This document shows, one piece after another, positions 1 to 8,244 of a stretch of 64,000 bases of DNA. This DNA is from Brevibacterium oceani (GTDB lineage Bacteria > Actinomycetota > Actinomycetes > Actinomycetales > Brevibacteriaceae). The notes below the pieces were generated by a model that made no database searches, was not told the DNA's origin, and saw only the letters and a list, made by a program, of their open reading frames with translations. Every line of letters begins with the position of its first letter. Within the stretch, counting starts at the first letter, position 1. Both the position numbers and the translations under genes were made by a program. The stretch is from assembly GCF_013623835.1 (NCBI RefSeq), contig NZ_JABKDE010000003.1, positions 1 through 64,000 on the forward strand, read 5' to 3'.

Positions 1-117
1 CCGCCGGTGGAGTTCGAAGAGGCTCTTCTGGTCGAGCACAGTGCCGGCCGGGTTCAGGAGGAAGCGTCTACGCAGGCTGCGTGACGTGGTTCACGTGTCC
101 ACGACTTGCGGGGAGCC

Positions 118-305
118 CCACGCGGGTGATACATGCGGTTGTAGATCGACGCCCGCCAGCACCCCTGCTGCATGGACAGCTCCCAATAAGGAGACTTGCG
201 GACACGGGTGTCGATGAGCATCTCGACCGGAGTGGGGCCGGATTGACGAAGGTTGATCGGGACTTCTCTGTCGCTTTGATCCACTGACGGGACGTTGTTG
301 TCCAT
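118..305 (-). pseudogene. 5' fragment of a GcvT-family aminomethyltransferase/demethylase
   Basis: Reading the minus strand from an ATG at 305, with a good ribosome binding site (AGGGGG) just before it, gives about 62 residues. They contain the stretches NLRQSGPTPVEMLIDTR, RKSPYWELSMQQGCWRA and YNRMYHPRG. These match my memory of the N-terminus of folate-dependent demethylases of the GcvT/DmdA type, which are about 350-450 residues long. After MYHPRG the frame runs into unrelated sequence and stops near 54, so most of the protein is missing. Another minus-strand frame is open from about 59 to the window edge and may belong to a different gene. It lies divergent to the methylene-THF reductase, which suits a one-carbon role. 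An internal deletion is the simplest explanation. Confidence 0.55.
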
Positions 306-326
306 GGTGTTCCCCCTGCTCACACA

Positions 327-362
327 GTTCTATATTATGGAACTCGACTCCCATATTATGGG
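327..362. promoter_or_regulatory. Two IclR-type operator half-palindromes in the divergent promoter region
   Basis: Two quasi-palindromes sit between the GcvT-like fragment and the methylene-THF reductase gene: GTTCTATATTATGGAAC at 327-343 and CCCATATTATGGG at 350-362. They share the core ATATTATGG, and their centres are 21 bp apart, two helical turns. The first resembles the TTCC-N5/7-GGAA boxes bound by many IclR regulators, and an IclR gene lies 1.1 kb away. That the local IclR protein binds here is inferred from proximity and site shape. Confidence 0.5.
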
Positions 363-445
363 TACAATGAGTGTAGGATCGAACACACCGGGACGCAAGG
401 GATTCGCTCCCGCGAGTTTCATGCGACGCCACGAGGGAGACGAGG

Positions 446-1306
446 ATGTCACAGGCAACACTGCGCACGCTTCTGACCACCGCCCGCTACGAGATCCTGC
501 CGACGGCAGGCATCGTCGAACGCGTCGAGGAGTACGTCGCTCCCGGCCGCGAGATCACGATCACCGCGTCGACGGGGCTGAGCCTCGAAGCGACGCTGTC
601 CACCGCCGAGCAGCTGCAGGCCCTCGGCTTCCGTGCCGTGCCCCACCTCGCCGCACGGATGATCCACGGCCGCACCGAACTGACGGAGATCGTCGATCGA
701 CTCGCCGAGGCGGCCATCGACCGGATCTTCGTCCCCGCCGGTGACGCCACTCCCCCGGCCGGCGGGTACGTGGGAGCGCATGACCTCCTCGTCGATCTCT
801 CCTCCATGGCCGCACCGTTCCAGCACCTCGGCGTCAGCGCCTATCCGGAATCGCATCCGATCATTCCCGACGACGTGACGGTCCAGGCGATGTGGGACAA
901 ACGCGACTACGCCACGCACCTCGTCTCGAATCTCTGCTTCGATCCGAGTGTCATCGCCTCGTGGGTGGCCCGGGTCCGATCGCGGGGGATCGAGCTGCCG
1001 CTCGTCCTCGGCATCGCCGGCAAGGTCGAGCTCGCGAAGCTCGCCAAGGTGGCGACAAAGATCGGCGTGGGCGAGTCCACGCGGTTCCTGCGGAAGAATA
1101 CGGCGACGTTCACCCGGATGGCCAAGCCCGGCGGGTACAACCCGCGGAAGTTCCTCGACAAGCTCGCCCCGATCCTCGACGACCCGGGCATGGGTGTGGC
1201 AGGGCTGCACATCTACACGTTCAATCAGATCAAGGACACCGAGGTGTGGCGGCGCAAGCAGCTCGCTGCCCTCGGCGGGGCGGAGGAGTTCTCCAGCCTG
1301 CAGTGA
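446..1306 (+). CDS. Methylenetetrahydrofolate reductase family protein
   Basis: This 286-residue protein is the size of the short MetF-like (beta/alpha)8 flavoenzymes that interconvert methylene- and methyl-tetrahydrofolate. The N-terminal half has the VERVEEYVAPGREITIT and RTELTEIVDRLAEAAIDRIFVP segments, and the C-terminal half has LPLVLGIAGKVELAKLAKVA and GMGVAGLHIYTFNQIKDTE, all as in that family. The ATG at 446 follows a GAGGGAGACGAGG ribosome binding region. It is divergent from the GcvT-like fragment, convergent with the IclR gene, and close to a dimethylglycine-type dehydrogenase. It therefore probably handles folate-bound C1 units released by demethylation rather than methionine synthesis. 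The family call is firm; the direction of flux is inferred. Confidence 0.85.
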   Translation: MSQATLRTLLTTARYEILPTAGIVERVEEYVAPGREITITASTGLSLEATLSTAEQLQALGFRAVPHLAARMIHGRTELTEIVDRLAEAAIDRIFVPAGDATPPAGGYVGAHDLLVDLSSMAAPFQHLGVSAYPESHPIIPDDVTVQAMWDKRDYATHLVSNLCFDPSVIASWVARVRSRGIELPLVLGIAGKVELAKLAKVATKIGVGESTRFLRKNTATFTRMAKPGGYNPRKFLDKLAPILDDPGMGVAGLHIYTFNQIKDTEVWRRKQLAALGGAEEFSSLQ

Positions 1307-1353
1307 CCTGTTCTCACCGAAGAGCGGGGCGCCCTCAGACGACGCCCCAAGAT

Positions 1354-1405
1354 TAGGTCGCAAACGGACATTTCCGCCGCGCAGAAATTATCCGATTGCG
1401 ACCTA
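1354..1405. repeat. Palindromic intergenic repeat, family A, copy 1
   Basis: An imperfect inverted repeat lies between two convergent genes. The left arm TAGGTCGCAAACGGACATTTC mirrors the right arm reading GAAATTATCCGATTGCGACCTA. A diverged second copy is at 32091-32140. The position between converging 3' ends suggests a bidirectional terminator or REP-like element. Confidence 0.75.
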
Positions 1406-1443
1406 TTTTCGGGTGAGCAACGGCATTGCCCGACGTTCAACGC

Positions 1444-2193
1444 TCATCGGTGCGCGACCTTGCGTCGCAGGGTGCGTGAGAGCAGACCCGCTTCGTCGGT
1501 CAGCAGCGCACCGAGCTTGTCGTGATGCTCGGCGATGCGCATCGTCGGACCCGAGATGCCGACGGCCGCGACCACGGCGCCATCGGCGCCGAAGACGGGG
1601 GCGGCCAGGGCGTCGAGGCCGATCTCGAATTCCTCGTGCACGATGGCGAACCCGCGTTCGCGCACCTCGGCGAGGTTGTCCGTGAGCTCCTTACGCGACC
1701 CCAGCGTCCGATCGGTCCGGCGTTCGAGCCGACCCGTCGGCAGGGGGATGACGTCGAAGGCGTACATGACCTTCCCGAGTGCCGAGCAGTGCGGCGGCAC
1801 GTCGACATCGGCCCAGTTCGTGGCCCCGAGGACGAACGTCGAATCGACCTGAGCGACCTGGACGACGCCCTTCGGTCCGGGCATCGCCAGATTGACGGTC
1901 TCTCCGGTCTCCTCGCTCAGGCGCTGCAGAGTCGGGTCGGCCGCGGAGACGAGGTTCTCGACCCGGTCGAAGCGCGAGGCATAGGTCGCGAACAGCGAAC
2001 CCCCGCGATAGAGACCATCGCCGTCGCGTTCGACGAGGCCGTTGCGCTCGAGCGCCGAGAGCAGCCGTGAGACCGTCGATCGGGCCAGCTCGGTCGCGTC
2101 GACGACCTCGGTGTACGAGATCGGGTCGTCGGAGTTGACCACCAGCGACAGTATCTCTGCCGCCCGGTCGATCGACTGGGTCCCATTGCTCAT
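1444..2193 (-). CDS. IclR-family transcriptional regulator of the demethylation cluster
   Basis: This is a 249-residue IclR regulator. The N-terminal winged helix-turn-helix spans about residues 10-60 (ISYTEVVDATELARSTVSRL, ALERNGLVERD). It is followed by the IclR effector-binding domain, with the typical NLAMPGPKGVVQVAQVDS and ALGKVMYAF segments and a closing AVGISGPTMRI. The gene is divergent from the dehydrogenase/ETF genes and convergent with the methylene-THF reductase gene, so it probably controls both sides. Two IclR-like boxes at 327-362 are candidate targets. The effector is unknown; dimethylglycine, sarcosine or a similar methylated amine is a guess from the neighbours. Confidence 0.88.
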   Translation of the reverse strand: MSNGTQSIDRAAEILSLVVNSDDPISYTEVVDATELARSTVSRLLSALERNGLVERDGDGLYRGGSLFATYASRFDRVENLVSAADPTLQRLSEETGETVNLAMPGPKGVVQVAQVDSTFVLGATNWADVDVPPHCSALGKVMYAFDVIPLPTGRLERRTDRTLGSRKELTDNLAEVRERGFAIVHEEFEIGLDALAAPVFGADGAVVAAVGISGPTMRIAEHHDKLGALLTDEAGLLSRTLRRKVAHR

Positions 2194-2314
2194 CGTGCTC
2201 AGCTCCGTCGGGGAAAGGTGGGTCGGCGCCCTTCGGCAGACCGACCGGAATCACCCTACCGCACGGCCGTCTCCCGGGCCCGGCCATCGTCACCTGAGCA
2301 GCCGAGGGGAACCC

Positions 2315-2344
2315 TTGACACGCCTCGGCGACGGGGAGGACGAT
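2315..2344 (+). promoter_or_regulatory. Candidate promoter for the dehydrogenase-ETF operon
   Basis: A consensus TTGACA at 2315-2320 is followed 18 nt later by GACGAT at 2339-2344, about 90 nt before the dehydrogenase start. The -35 is perfect but the -10 is weak, so this is only a candidate. Confidence 0.35.
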
Positions 2345-2435
2345 CAACCTACCGAGTTCCACCTCGTGCAGTCTGCCGCCCGCCGCGCGGCACCTGCCGT
2401 TGGAGGCGAAGGTGCCTCCGGAGAGGGGCCGTCCC

Positions 2436-4949
2436 ATGGCTTCCATCCCCGCCCAAGCCAGCGTCGTCGTGATCGGCGCCGGCATCGTCGGCAACAGTCT
2501 CGTCCATCATCTCGCCGAGCTCGGCTGGACCGACATCGTCCAGGTCGACAAGGGTCCGCTGCCGAACCCGGGCGGCTCGACCGGGCACGCATCGAACTTC
2601 ATCTTCCCCGTCGATCATTCCCGTGAGATCGCCGACCTCACCCTCGATTCGATGGCCCAATACAAGGAGCTCGGCGTCTTCACCGAGTCCGGCGGCTTCG
2701 AGGTCGCCCGCACCGAGGAGCGGATGGAGGAGCTGCGACGCCGCATGGCCTCGGCCAGGGCCTGGGGCATCGAGTCCTCCCTCGTCACCCCCGCCGAGGT
2801 GGTTGAGAAGGTGCCGTTCCTCGATCCGTCCGTGATCGTCGGCGGCTTCTGGACGCCGACCGTCGGCGTCGTCGATTCCGTGCGAGCGGGCACGATGATG
2901 CGCGAATCCGCCGAGGCGGCCGGTGCGCTGACCGTGTCCCCGAACACCGAGGTGACCGGCATCGACGTGGACAACGGCCGGATCACACGCGTGCACACGA
3001 GCAGGGGTGAGATCGTCACCGACCGCGTCTTCGTCGCCTGCGGGGTGTGGTCACCGCGGATTGCAGCGATGGCCGGCGCCGAGATCCCGCTGACTCCGGC
3101 GGTGCACCAGATGATCAGCGTGGGCCCGGTCCCGCAGCTGGCCGAACGCCCCGGCGAGATCTCGTTTCCGATCGTGCGCGACATGGACACCTTCTGCTAC
3201 GAACGCCAGCACGGTTCGGACATGGAGATCGGCTCCTACGCGCACCGCCCGATCCTCCACGACCCCGATGAGATCCCGTCCATCGAGGCGGCCAAGCTCT
3301 CCCCCACGGAGATGCCCTTCACCGATGAGGACTTCGACCCGCAACTCGAACAGGCCGTCGAACTCATGCCCGAGGTGCTGTCGAACCCCGATGTCGAGAT
3401 CCGCTATGCGATCAACGGCCTGCTGTCCCTGACTCCCGACGGAGCCCCCATCCTCGGCGAATCACCGCAGGTGGCGGGCCTGTGGTCGGCGGCAGCCGTG
3501 TGGGTGAAGGAAGGCCCGGGGGTCGGTCGGGCGGTGGCCGAGTGGATGACGAACGGACTGCCAGAGATCGATGTCCAGGGCGCCGACATCGCCCGCTTCC
3601 ACCCCCACCAGCGCACCCGGGAACACGTGCGGGCCCGAACCTCGGAGGCGTTCAACAAGACCTACGGCATCGTCCACCCCGGCGAGCAGTGGGCTTCCGA
3701 TCGGAACGTCCGCCTCTCTCCGATGCATGCTCGGGAGAAGGAGCTCGGCGCGGTCTTCTTCGAAACCGGCGGCTGGGAGCGGCCGCAGTGGTACGAGTCG
3801 AATGCGGGCCTGCTCGAGGAGTTCGGCGACCGTGTGATGCCGCGGCCGAACGAATGGGATGGACGCTGGTGGTCACCGATCATCAACGCCGAACACCTCG
3901 CGATGCGTCAGCGCGCCGGCCTCGTCGATCTCTCGAGCTTCGTCATCTTCGACGTCGCCGGACCAGCCGCGCTCGACGCGGTCCAGCGCATCGCGCTGGC
4001 GCAGATGGATGTGACGATCGGCCGGGTCGTCTACACCCCGATCCTCGATGAGAACGGCGGGTTCCGCTCGGACCTCACGATCATGCGCCTGGCCCACGAC
4101 CGGTTCCGTATCGTCACCGGCGCCGCCCACGGCATGGCCGACGTCAAATGGTTTCACGACCGGCTGCCTGCTTCGGGTGCACAGATCGCCGATCTCACGA
4201 GTTCATGGACGACGATCGGGCTGTGGGGACCGAATGCCCGCGACATCCTCGGCGGTCTCACCAGTGCCGATGTCTCCTACGAAGGATTCCGGTTCGGCAC
4301 CGCCCGCACGATCGAAATCGGGTCGCTGCCGGTGTTGGCCTCGCGCATCTCCTATGTCGGCGACCTCGGCTGGGAACTCTACGTGCCGATGGAATCCGGG
4401 CTGAGACTCTGGGACGTCCTCTACGAGGCCGGCCGGGACCACGGCCTCATCCCCGTCGGCCTCGGCGTCTACGGCACCACCGGCCGGATCGAGAAGGGCT
4501 ACCGTGCGTTCGGCGCCGAACTCGACTCCGAACGCAGCGTCGTCGAGGTCGGGATGAGCCGGCCGAAGGTGAAGTCCCAGGATTTCGTCGGCAGGGCCGC
4601 ACACCTGCGCCACCGTGAGGAGGAGCCGAAGGCGGTGCTGTGCTCACTCACCGTCGATGACCACACGAGCGCCAGCGGTCAGATGCGGTACATGCTCGGC
4701 GGGGAACCCATCGTCTCTGCCGACGGCGATCCGCTGATCGACGGGCACGGACGCAACGCGTACGTCACCTCGGCGGGGTCGGCTCCGAGCCTCGGCAAGC
4801 ACGTCCTCATGGCCTTCCTCCCACCCGCCGAGGCGGTGCTGGGCAACCGTCTGCAGGTCGTGTACATGGAGGAGTTCTATCCCGTCACGGTGGCATCGGT
4901 CGATTCGACGCCGCTGTTCGACCCCGACAACGAGTGCATCAGGAGATGA
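2436..4949 (+). CDS. Dimethylglycine/sarcosine dehydrogenase-type FAD and folate enzyme (DAO-GcvT fusion)
   Basis: The protein has 837 residues, the usual size of the two-domain dimethylglycine/sarcosine dehydrogenase family. The N-terminal D-amino-acid-oxidase-like half begins with a dinucleotide motif GAGIVG (residues 14-19) and has GGSTGHASN with His51, which lies where relatives attach FAD covalently. The C-terminal half is GcvT-like, with WSPIINAEHLAMRQRAGLVD, LWGPNARDILGGLTSADVS and SYVGDLGWELYVP, and would move the released C1 unit to tetrahydrofolate. The ATG at 2436 follows GAGAGGGG; upstream in-frame TTG codons are less likely starts. The next gene, etfB, starts one base after the stop, so the enzyme probably passes electrons to the ETF encoded beside it. 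Substrate choice between dimethylglycine, sarcosine and related methylamines cannot be read from sequence. Confidence 0.88.
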   Translation: MASIPAQASVVVIGAGIVGNSLVHHLAELGWTDIVQVDKGPLPNPGGSTGHASNFIFPVDHSREIADLTLDSMAQYKELGVFTESGGFEVARTEERMEELRRRMASARAWGIESSLVTPAEVVEKVPFLDPSVIVGGFWTPTVGVVDSVRAGTMMRESAEAAGALTVSPNTEVTGIDVDNGRITRVHTSRGEIVTDRVFVACGVWSPRIAAMAGAEIPLTPAVHQMISVGPVPQLAERPGEISFPIVRDMDTFCYERQHGSDMEIGSYAHRPILHDPDEIPSIEAAKLSPTEMPFTDEDFDPQLEQAVELMPEVLSNPDVEIRYAINGLLSLTPDGAPILGESPQVAGLWSAAAVWVKEGPGVGRAVAEWMTNGLPEIDVQGADIARFHPHQRTREHVRARTSEAFNKTYGIVHPGEQWASDRNVRLSPMHAREKELGAVFFETGGWERPQWYESNAGLLEEFGDRVMPRPNEWDGRWWSPIINAEHLAMRQRAGLVDLSSFVIFDVAGPAALDAVQRIALAQMDVTIGRVVYTPILDENGGFRSDLTIMRLAHDRFRIVTGAAHGMADVKWFHDRLPASGAQIADLTSSWTTIGLWGPNARDILGGLTSADVSYEGFRFGTARTIEIGSLPVLASRISYVGDLGWELYVPMESGLRLWDVLYEAGRDHGLIPVGLGVYGTTGRIEKGYRAFGAELDSERSVVEVGMSRPKVKSQDFVGRAAHLRHREEEPKAVLCSLTVDDHTSASGQMRYMLGGEPIVSADGDPLIDGHGRNAYVTSAGSAPSLGKHVLMAFLPPAEAVLGNRLQVVYMEEFYPVTVASVDSTPLFDPDNECIRR

Positions 4950-4950
4950 G

Positions 4951-5820
4951 ATGAACATTCTCGTGTGCATCAAACGCGTCCCCGATATCGCCGGCTCCGT
5001 CACCCTCGATGCCACCGGCACCAGGATCGACGACTCCGGACTCGGCCACACCAAGTCCTCGCATGAGGAATGCGCCGTCGAGCTCGCGATCCAGACCGCG
5101 GCCGCCACGGGTGGGACGGTCACGGTGCTCACGGTCGGTCCCGCCGAGGCGGTCGAACAGCTGCGAGCGGCCGTGGCCGTGGGTGCGAACGACGGCATCC
5201 TCGTCGAGGCGGCCGACCCATCCGTGTTCGCACCCGAGGACATCGCGCAGATCATCGGCGATGTCATCCGCGATCGCGCCGAGGCGGGACAGACCTTCGA
5301 TCTCGTCCTCACCGGCGACGATGCCGCCGACACCGGCGATTTCCAGGTCGGGATCCGCCTGGCCTACGACCTCGAGTACCCGGTGCTGACGAATATCCAG
5401 ACGATCAGAGCGGTCGACGGGGATGTTGGTGGCGGCGGTGAGGGCGGCGCGACCGGAAGCGGCGCGGTTGGCGCAGCCGACGGTGGATCCGGGGGTGTTG
5501 CCGACGGCGGCGCCGGGGTCATCGAGGCGCGCGGGATCGGTCCGGCCGGCACCGAGGTCTTCACGCTCGCGCTGCCGGCGGTCATCGCTGTCCAGGAGGG
5601 CGGAGTCGACCCCCGCTACCCCTCGATCACGGGGCGGATGAAGGCGAAGAAGGCCCCGATCGCCGAATACGACGCGCCCGAACCCGGCACCGGCAGCCCG
5701 CGGATCCGGCTCGAGCTGCCGGAGGTCAGGCAGAGTTCGGTGACCATCCTCGGCGAGGGCCCCGATGCGGCGCCGGCACTCGTCGACGTCTTGGAAGAGA
5801 TCGGAGTGATGAGGCCATGA
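4951..5820 (+). CDS. etfB: Electron transfer flavoprotein beta subunit
   Basis: This is a 289-residue EtfB/FixA protein. The start MNILVCIKRVPD, the segment HTKSSHEECAVELAIQ and the C-terminal half VIAVQEGGVDPRYPSITGRMKAKK are characteristic. It is longer than the usual 250-260 residues because a glycine/alanine-rich stretch (about residues 155-185, rich in GG and GA) interrupts the domain after NIQTIRAVDGD. The gene starts one base after the dehydrogenase stop with AGGAGATGAG as ribosome binding site, and its end overlaps etfA by four bases. With EtfA it should take electrons from the dehydrogenase to the membrane ETF:quinone oxidoreductase. Confidence 0.93.
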   Translation: MNILVCIKRVPDIAGSVTLDATGTRIDDSGLGHTKSSHEECAVELAIQTAAATGGTVTVLTVGPAEAVEQLRAAVAVGANDGILVEAADPSVFAPEDIAQIIGDVIRDRAEAGQTFDLVLTGDDAADTGDFQVGIRLAYDLEYPVLTNIQTIRAVDGDVGGGGEGGATGSGAVGAADGGSGGVADGGAGVIEARGIGPAGTEVFTLALPAVIAVQEGGVDPRYPSITGRMKAKKAPIAEYDAPEPGTGSPRIRLELPEVRQSSVTILGEGPDAAPALVDVLEEIGVMRP

Positions 5821-6821
5821 CACTCGTCTTCGTCGAAACGGACACCTCCGGCGAGGTCACTCTCACCTCCGCCGAGGCGGTCACCTTCGCCCGCAAAAAC
5901 CCCCAATTACTACCTGACGGCGGCGCAACAACCTCGCGCGAGGGTGCTGCGCCGCCGTCAGGTAGCACGGAGGGGGTGGTGATCGGGTTGCTGAGCGATT
6001 CCGCCGTGAACGAGCTGGGGCGCCTCGGGGTCAGCGTCATCCACCATCTCGAGCACCCGGACCTCGCTGACTATTCGGCGGCTGCATGGGCGCAGGCGAT
6101 CGTCGACATCACTCCCGAGTCCGGGACGCTCATGGCCTCGGGGACGCCGCGCGGCATGGAGCTCATGGCCCACGCCGCCGTGCGCACCGGCCAGCGGATG
6201 GCCGCGAACGTCATCGCCTGCGATGACGACGGGCTGCTGCGGCAGGTCTTCGGCGGCACCGCGTTCGAGAGGCTCCGCCTCGACGGCGATCTGCACGTGA
6301 TCACGATCGCCGGCCACGCCTGCACCCCGGAGGAGACCGACCCGACCGATCCGGAGGTCTTCGACTATGACCTCGACGTCGCCGAGGCGGACCTGACCAC
6401 CCGTGTCCGACGCACCGAGGCCGAGGCCGCCGACGACGCATCCGGACTGACCTCGGCCCGGGCCGTCGTCGGGGCCGGTCGCGGTGTCGGTTCCGAGAAC
6501 GGCTTCGGCGAGGTCCTCGAACTCGTCGACCACCTCGGCGGGGCTTTGGGCGTCTCTCGCGTGGTCACCGGACTCGGGTGGCGACCGCACGCCGAGCAGG
6601 TCGGCCAGACCGGTTCCCGAATCTCCCCGGACGTCTACATCGCCTGCGGAATCTCCGGCGCGATCCAACACATGGCCGGCATCGAAGGCGCGAAGACGCT
6701 CATCGCCATCAACACCGATGAGGAGGCGACGATGGTCCAGCGCGCCGACTACGCGATCATCGGCGACCTCCACGAGGTGATCGCCGCCGTCAACGAGGAG
6801 ATCGTCCGCCGCCGAGGCTAG
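5817..6821 (+). CDS. etfA: Electron transfer flavoprotein alpha subunit, with an in-frame palindromic insert
   Basis: This is a 334-residue EtfA/FixB protein overlapping etfB by ATGA. The C-terminal FAD domain is well conserved: [36 protein letters not shown] and [21 protein letters not shown]. The N-terminal domain is unusual. Between FARKNPQ and EGVVIGLL, residues about 32-51 ([20 protein letters not shown]) are encoded by a 56-bp near-perfect palindrome (separate entry). This sits in a surface-linker-like position of the less conserved domain, so the protein is probably functional. Translational coupling to etfB suggests equimolar synthesis. Confidence 0.93.
   Translation: MTLVFVETDTSGEVTLTSAEAVTFARKNPQLLPDGGATTSREGAAPPSGSTEGVVIGLLSDSAVNELGRLGVSVIHHLEHPDLADYSAAAWAQAIVDITPESGTLMASGTPRGMELMAHAAVRTGQRMAANVIACDDDGLLRQVFGGTAFERLRLDGDLHVITIAGHACTPEETDPTDPEVFDYDLDVAEADLTTRVRRTEAEAADDASGLTSARAVVGAGRGVGSENGFGEVLELVDHLGGALGVSRVVTGLGWRPHAEQVGQTGSRISPDVYIACGISGAIQHMAGIEGAKTLIAINTDEEATMVQRADYAIIGDLHEVIAAVNEEIVRRRG
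5910..5965. repeat. Palindromic element inside the etfA coding sequence
   Basis: The left arm CTACCTGACGGCGGCGCA (5910-5927) and right arm TGCGCCGCCGTCAGGTAG (5948-5965) are perfect 18-bp inverted repeats. The spacer is itself palindromic around CCTCGCGCGAGG. The element reads through in the etfA frame without a stop. It looks like an intergenic-type palindrome that landed in a gene, comparable in principle to protein-coding palindromic elements of Rickettsia. Confidence 0.85.
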
Positions 6822-6902
6822 AATTTCCGTTGCCGCAGTGCACCTGGTTTACTGTAGAACGCTCGTTAAGTACCAATTTCTGCGACGTTCCCGGAGGCAA
6901 GC

Positions 6903-7298
6903 GTGGCGACATTCGAATACACACCCGAGGTGCGCTGGTCGGACCAGGACATGCTCGGCCACGTCAACAACGCGCGGCTGATCACCATCGTCGAGGAGTG
7001 CCGCATCCGCTGGATGCACGAGGTCAAGGCCGGTCACATCACCGGCGGCGGAATGCTCGTCGCCAACCAGAGCATCGACTACCTCGTGCCTGTCATGTAC
7101 GGATCCGAACTGCTGATGACCGTGACCGTGAAGCGGATCGGCACCTCGTCGTTCACCGTCAACACCCGCGGTGACCAGGACGGACGTCAGGTGTTCGACC
7201 ACGACTGCGTGCTCGTCCACATCGACCGTGAGACACAGAAGCCGACCCCGCTGACGCCCGAGCTGCGCGCCGCGTTCGAGCCCTACCTCCAGAGCTGA
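6903..7298 (+). CDS. Acyl-CoA thioesterase, 4HBT hotdog family
   Basis: This 131-residue single-hotdog protein has the family motif VRWSDQDMLGHVNNARL near the N-terminus; the Asp of the SDQDMLGHVNN stretch is the usual catalytic residue. It continues with NQSIDYLVPVMYGSELLMTVTVKRIG. The start is GTG at 6903, preceded by GGAGGCAAGC. It lies downstream of etfA but with its own ribosome binding site and an 81-nt gap, so it need not belong to the operon. The likely activity is hydrolysis of acyl-CoA; the acyl group is unknown. Confidence 0.85.
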   Translation: MATFEYTPEVRWSDQDMLGHVNNARLITIVEECRIRWMHEVKAGHITGGGMLVANQSIDYLVPVMYGSELLMTVTVKRIGTSSFTVNTRGDQDGRQVFDHDCVLVHIDRETQKPTPLTPELRAAFEPYLQS

Positions 7299-7327
7299 GA
7301 CCCAATCCGCCCGGCCTGAGCCTCCCG

Positions 7328-7389
7328 CTTGGGTGGTCGAAATGGTCGGGCCCGCCGCGGGCGGAACCCGACCATTTCGACCACCCAAG
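7328..7389. repeat. Perfect 23-bp inverted repeat, family C
   Basis: CTTGGGTGGTCGAAATGGTCGGG at 7328-7350 is repeated exactly in inverted orientation at 7367-7389 around a 16-bp G/C-rich loop. It lies 30 bp after the thioesterase stop and could act as its terminator. Two related half units occur in direct orientation at 27544-27597, so it is a dispersed element. The rest of the 7299-7611 gap shows no gene. Confidence 0.85.
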
Positions 7390-7611
7390 GAGAGCAGACA
7401 GGCTCTCCCGGAACCGGGCGATGCGGGCCTGTCTGTACACTTACTCGGCCTTCGGTGGCGGTCGGCGGTAAACTCGAGGGTGATCTTCTCGTGCGAGCGA
7501 CGCTATCTGTCCCCAAACCAAGTGATCGTCCCCGGACTCAGCGGTCTGCCCCCACACTAACGCGCGATCGGTCCTCACGGGGCCGACCCCACAGACTCAC
7601 AGGAAGGAACG

Positions 7612-8244
7612 ATGGCAGCAGCATCCGCAGCGCCGGTGTCGGCGCGCAGGCAGGCTCGCCATGTCACCGTGTTCCTCGATGTCGACGGCGTCCTCAACTC
7701 CTACCCGGTGCCCAAGCTGCGCGGCATGGCCGAGGGGCGGAAGAAGCTGCACGCGTGGCATTACGAACTCCACTACCGGCCGTCCGTCGTCGAATTCTTC
7801 GACCGCATCGTCGAGACCCATGAGGTCGATGTCGTGTGGCTCTCGACCTGGTCGCAGCGGTGCAAGTCCGAACTCGAACCGAAGTTCGGTCTGCGCAACT
7901 CCTTCGACGTCATCGAAATGCCCGATGAGACGCACAACCGTTTCGCTCACGATCCGCAGCAGTGGTGGAAGGCCCGCGCCATGGAGGACTGGCTGGCGGA
8001 ACACGAGCACGGGCGCGCGATCTGGATCGATGACGACCTGGCCTGGCCGGCCACCCGCGAGTACTTCCTCAGCCACTACTCGCCCAACCGCCTCAAACTC
8101 ATCGCCCCGGACTTCGCCCATGGCCTGACGAAGGCCCATCTCAAGGAGATCCGGGAGTTCGCCTACCCGAAGGCCAGCAGTCCAAAGACCGACGAAGCCA
8201 AGACCGGCGATCCGACGACATCCGACCCGAAGGGGACTTCATGA
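7612..8244 (+). CDS. HAD-like hydrolase domain protein
   Basis: This 210-residue protein has the HAD motif I FLDVDGVLNSYPVP near residue 22, a motif II-like WLSTWSQRCKSEL, and a WIDDDLAWPATREYF stretch matching the acidic motif IV. This layout is typical of the small HAD domains found in secondary repair-type proteins (the 'HAD domain in Swiss Army Knife RNA repair proteins' family). The last 25 residues are Lys/Thr/Pro-rich and probably disordered. ATG at 7612 follows AGGAAGGAACG. The stop overlaps the racemase start as ATGA, so the two are co-translated. Its substrate is unknown. Confidence 0.75.
   Translation: MAAASAAPVSARRQARHVTVFLDVDGVLNSYPVPKLRGMAEGRKKLHAWHYELHYRPSVVEFFDRIVETHEVDVVWLSTWSQRCKSELEPKFGLRNSFDVIEMPDETHNRFAHDPQQWWKARAMEDWLAEHEHGRAIWIDDDLAWPATREYFLSHYSPNRLKLIAPDFAHGLTKAHLKEIREFAYPKASSPKTDEAKTGDPTTSDPKGTS

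Noticed and set aside
54-480. Long overlapping ORFs on both strands at the window start
   Set aside because: Except for the GcvT-like fragment they have atypical composition, no ribosome binding sites and no recognisable domains.
449-1363. 304-codon ORF opposite the methylene-THF reductase
   Set aside because: It is a high-GC shadow with Arg/Gly/Asp-rich, featureless translation opposite a clear family member.
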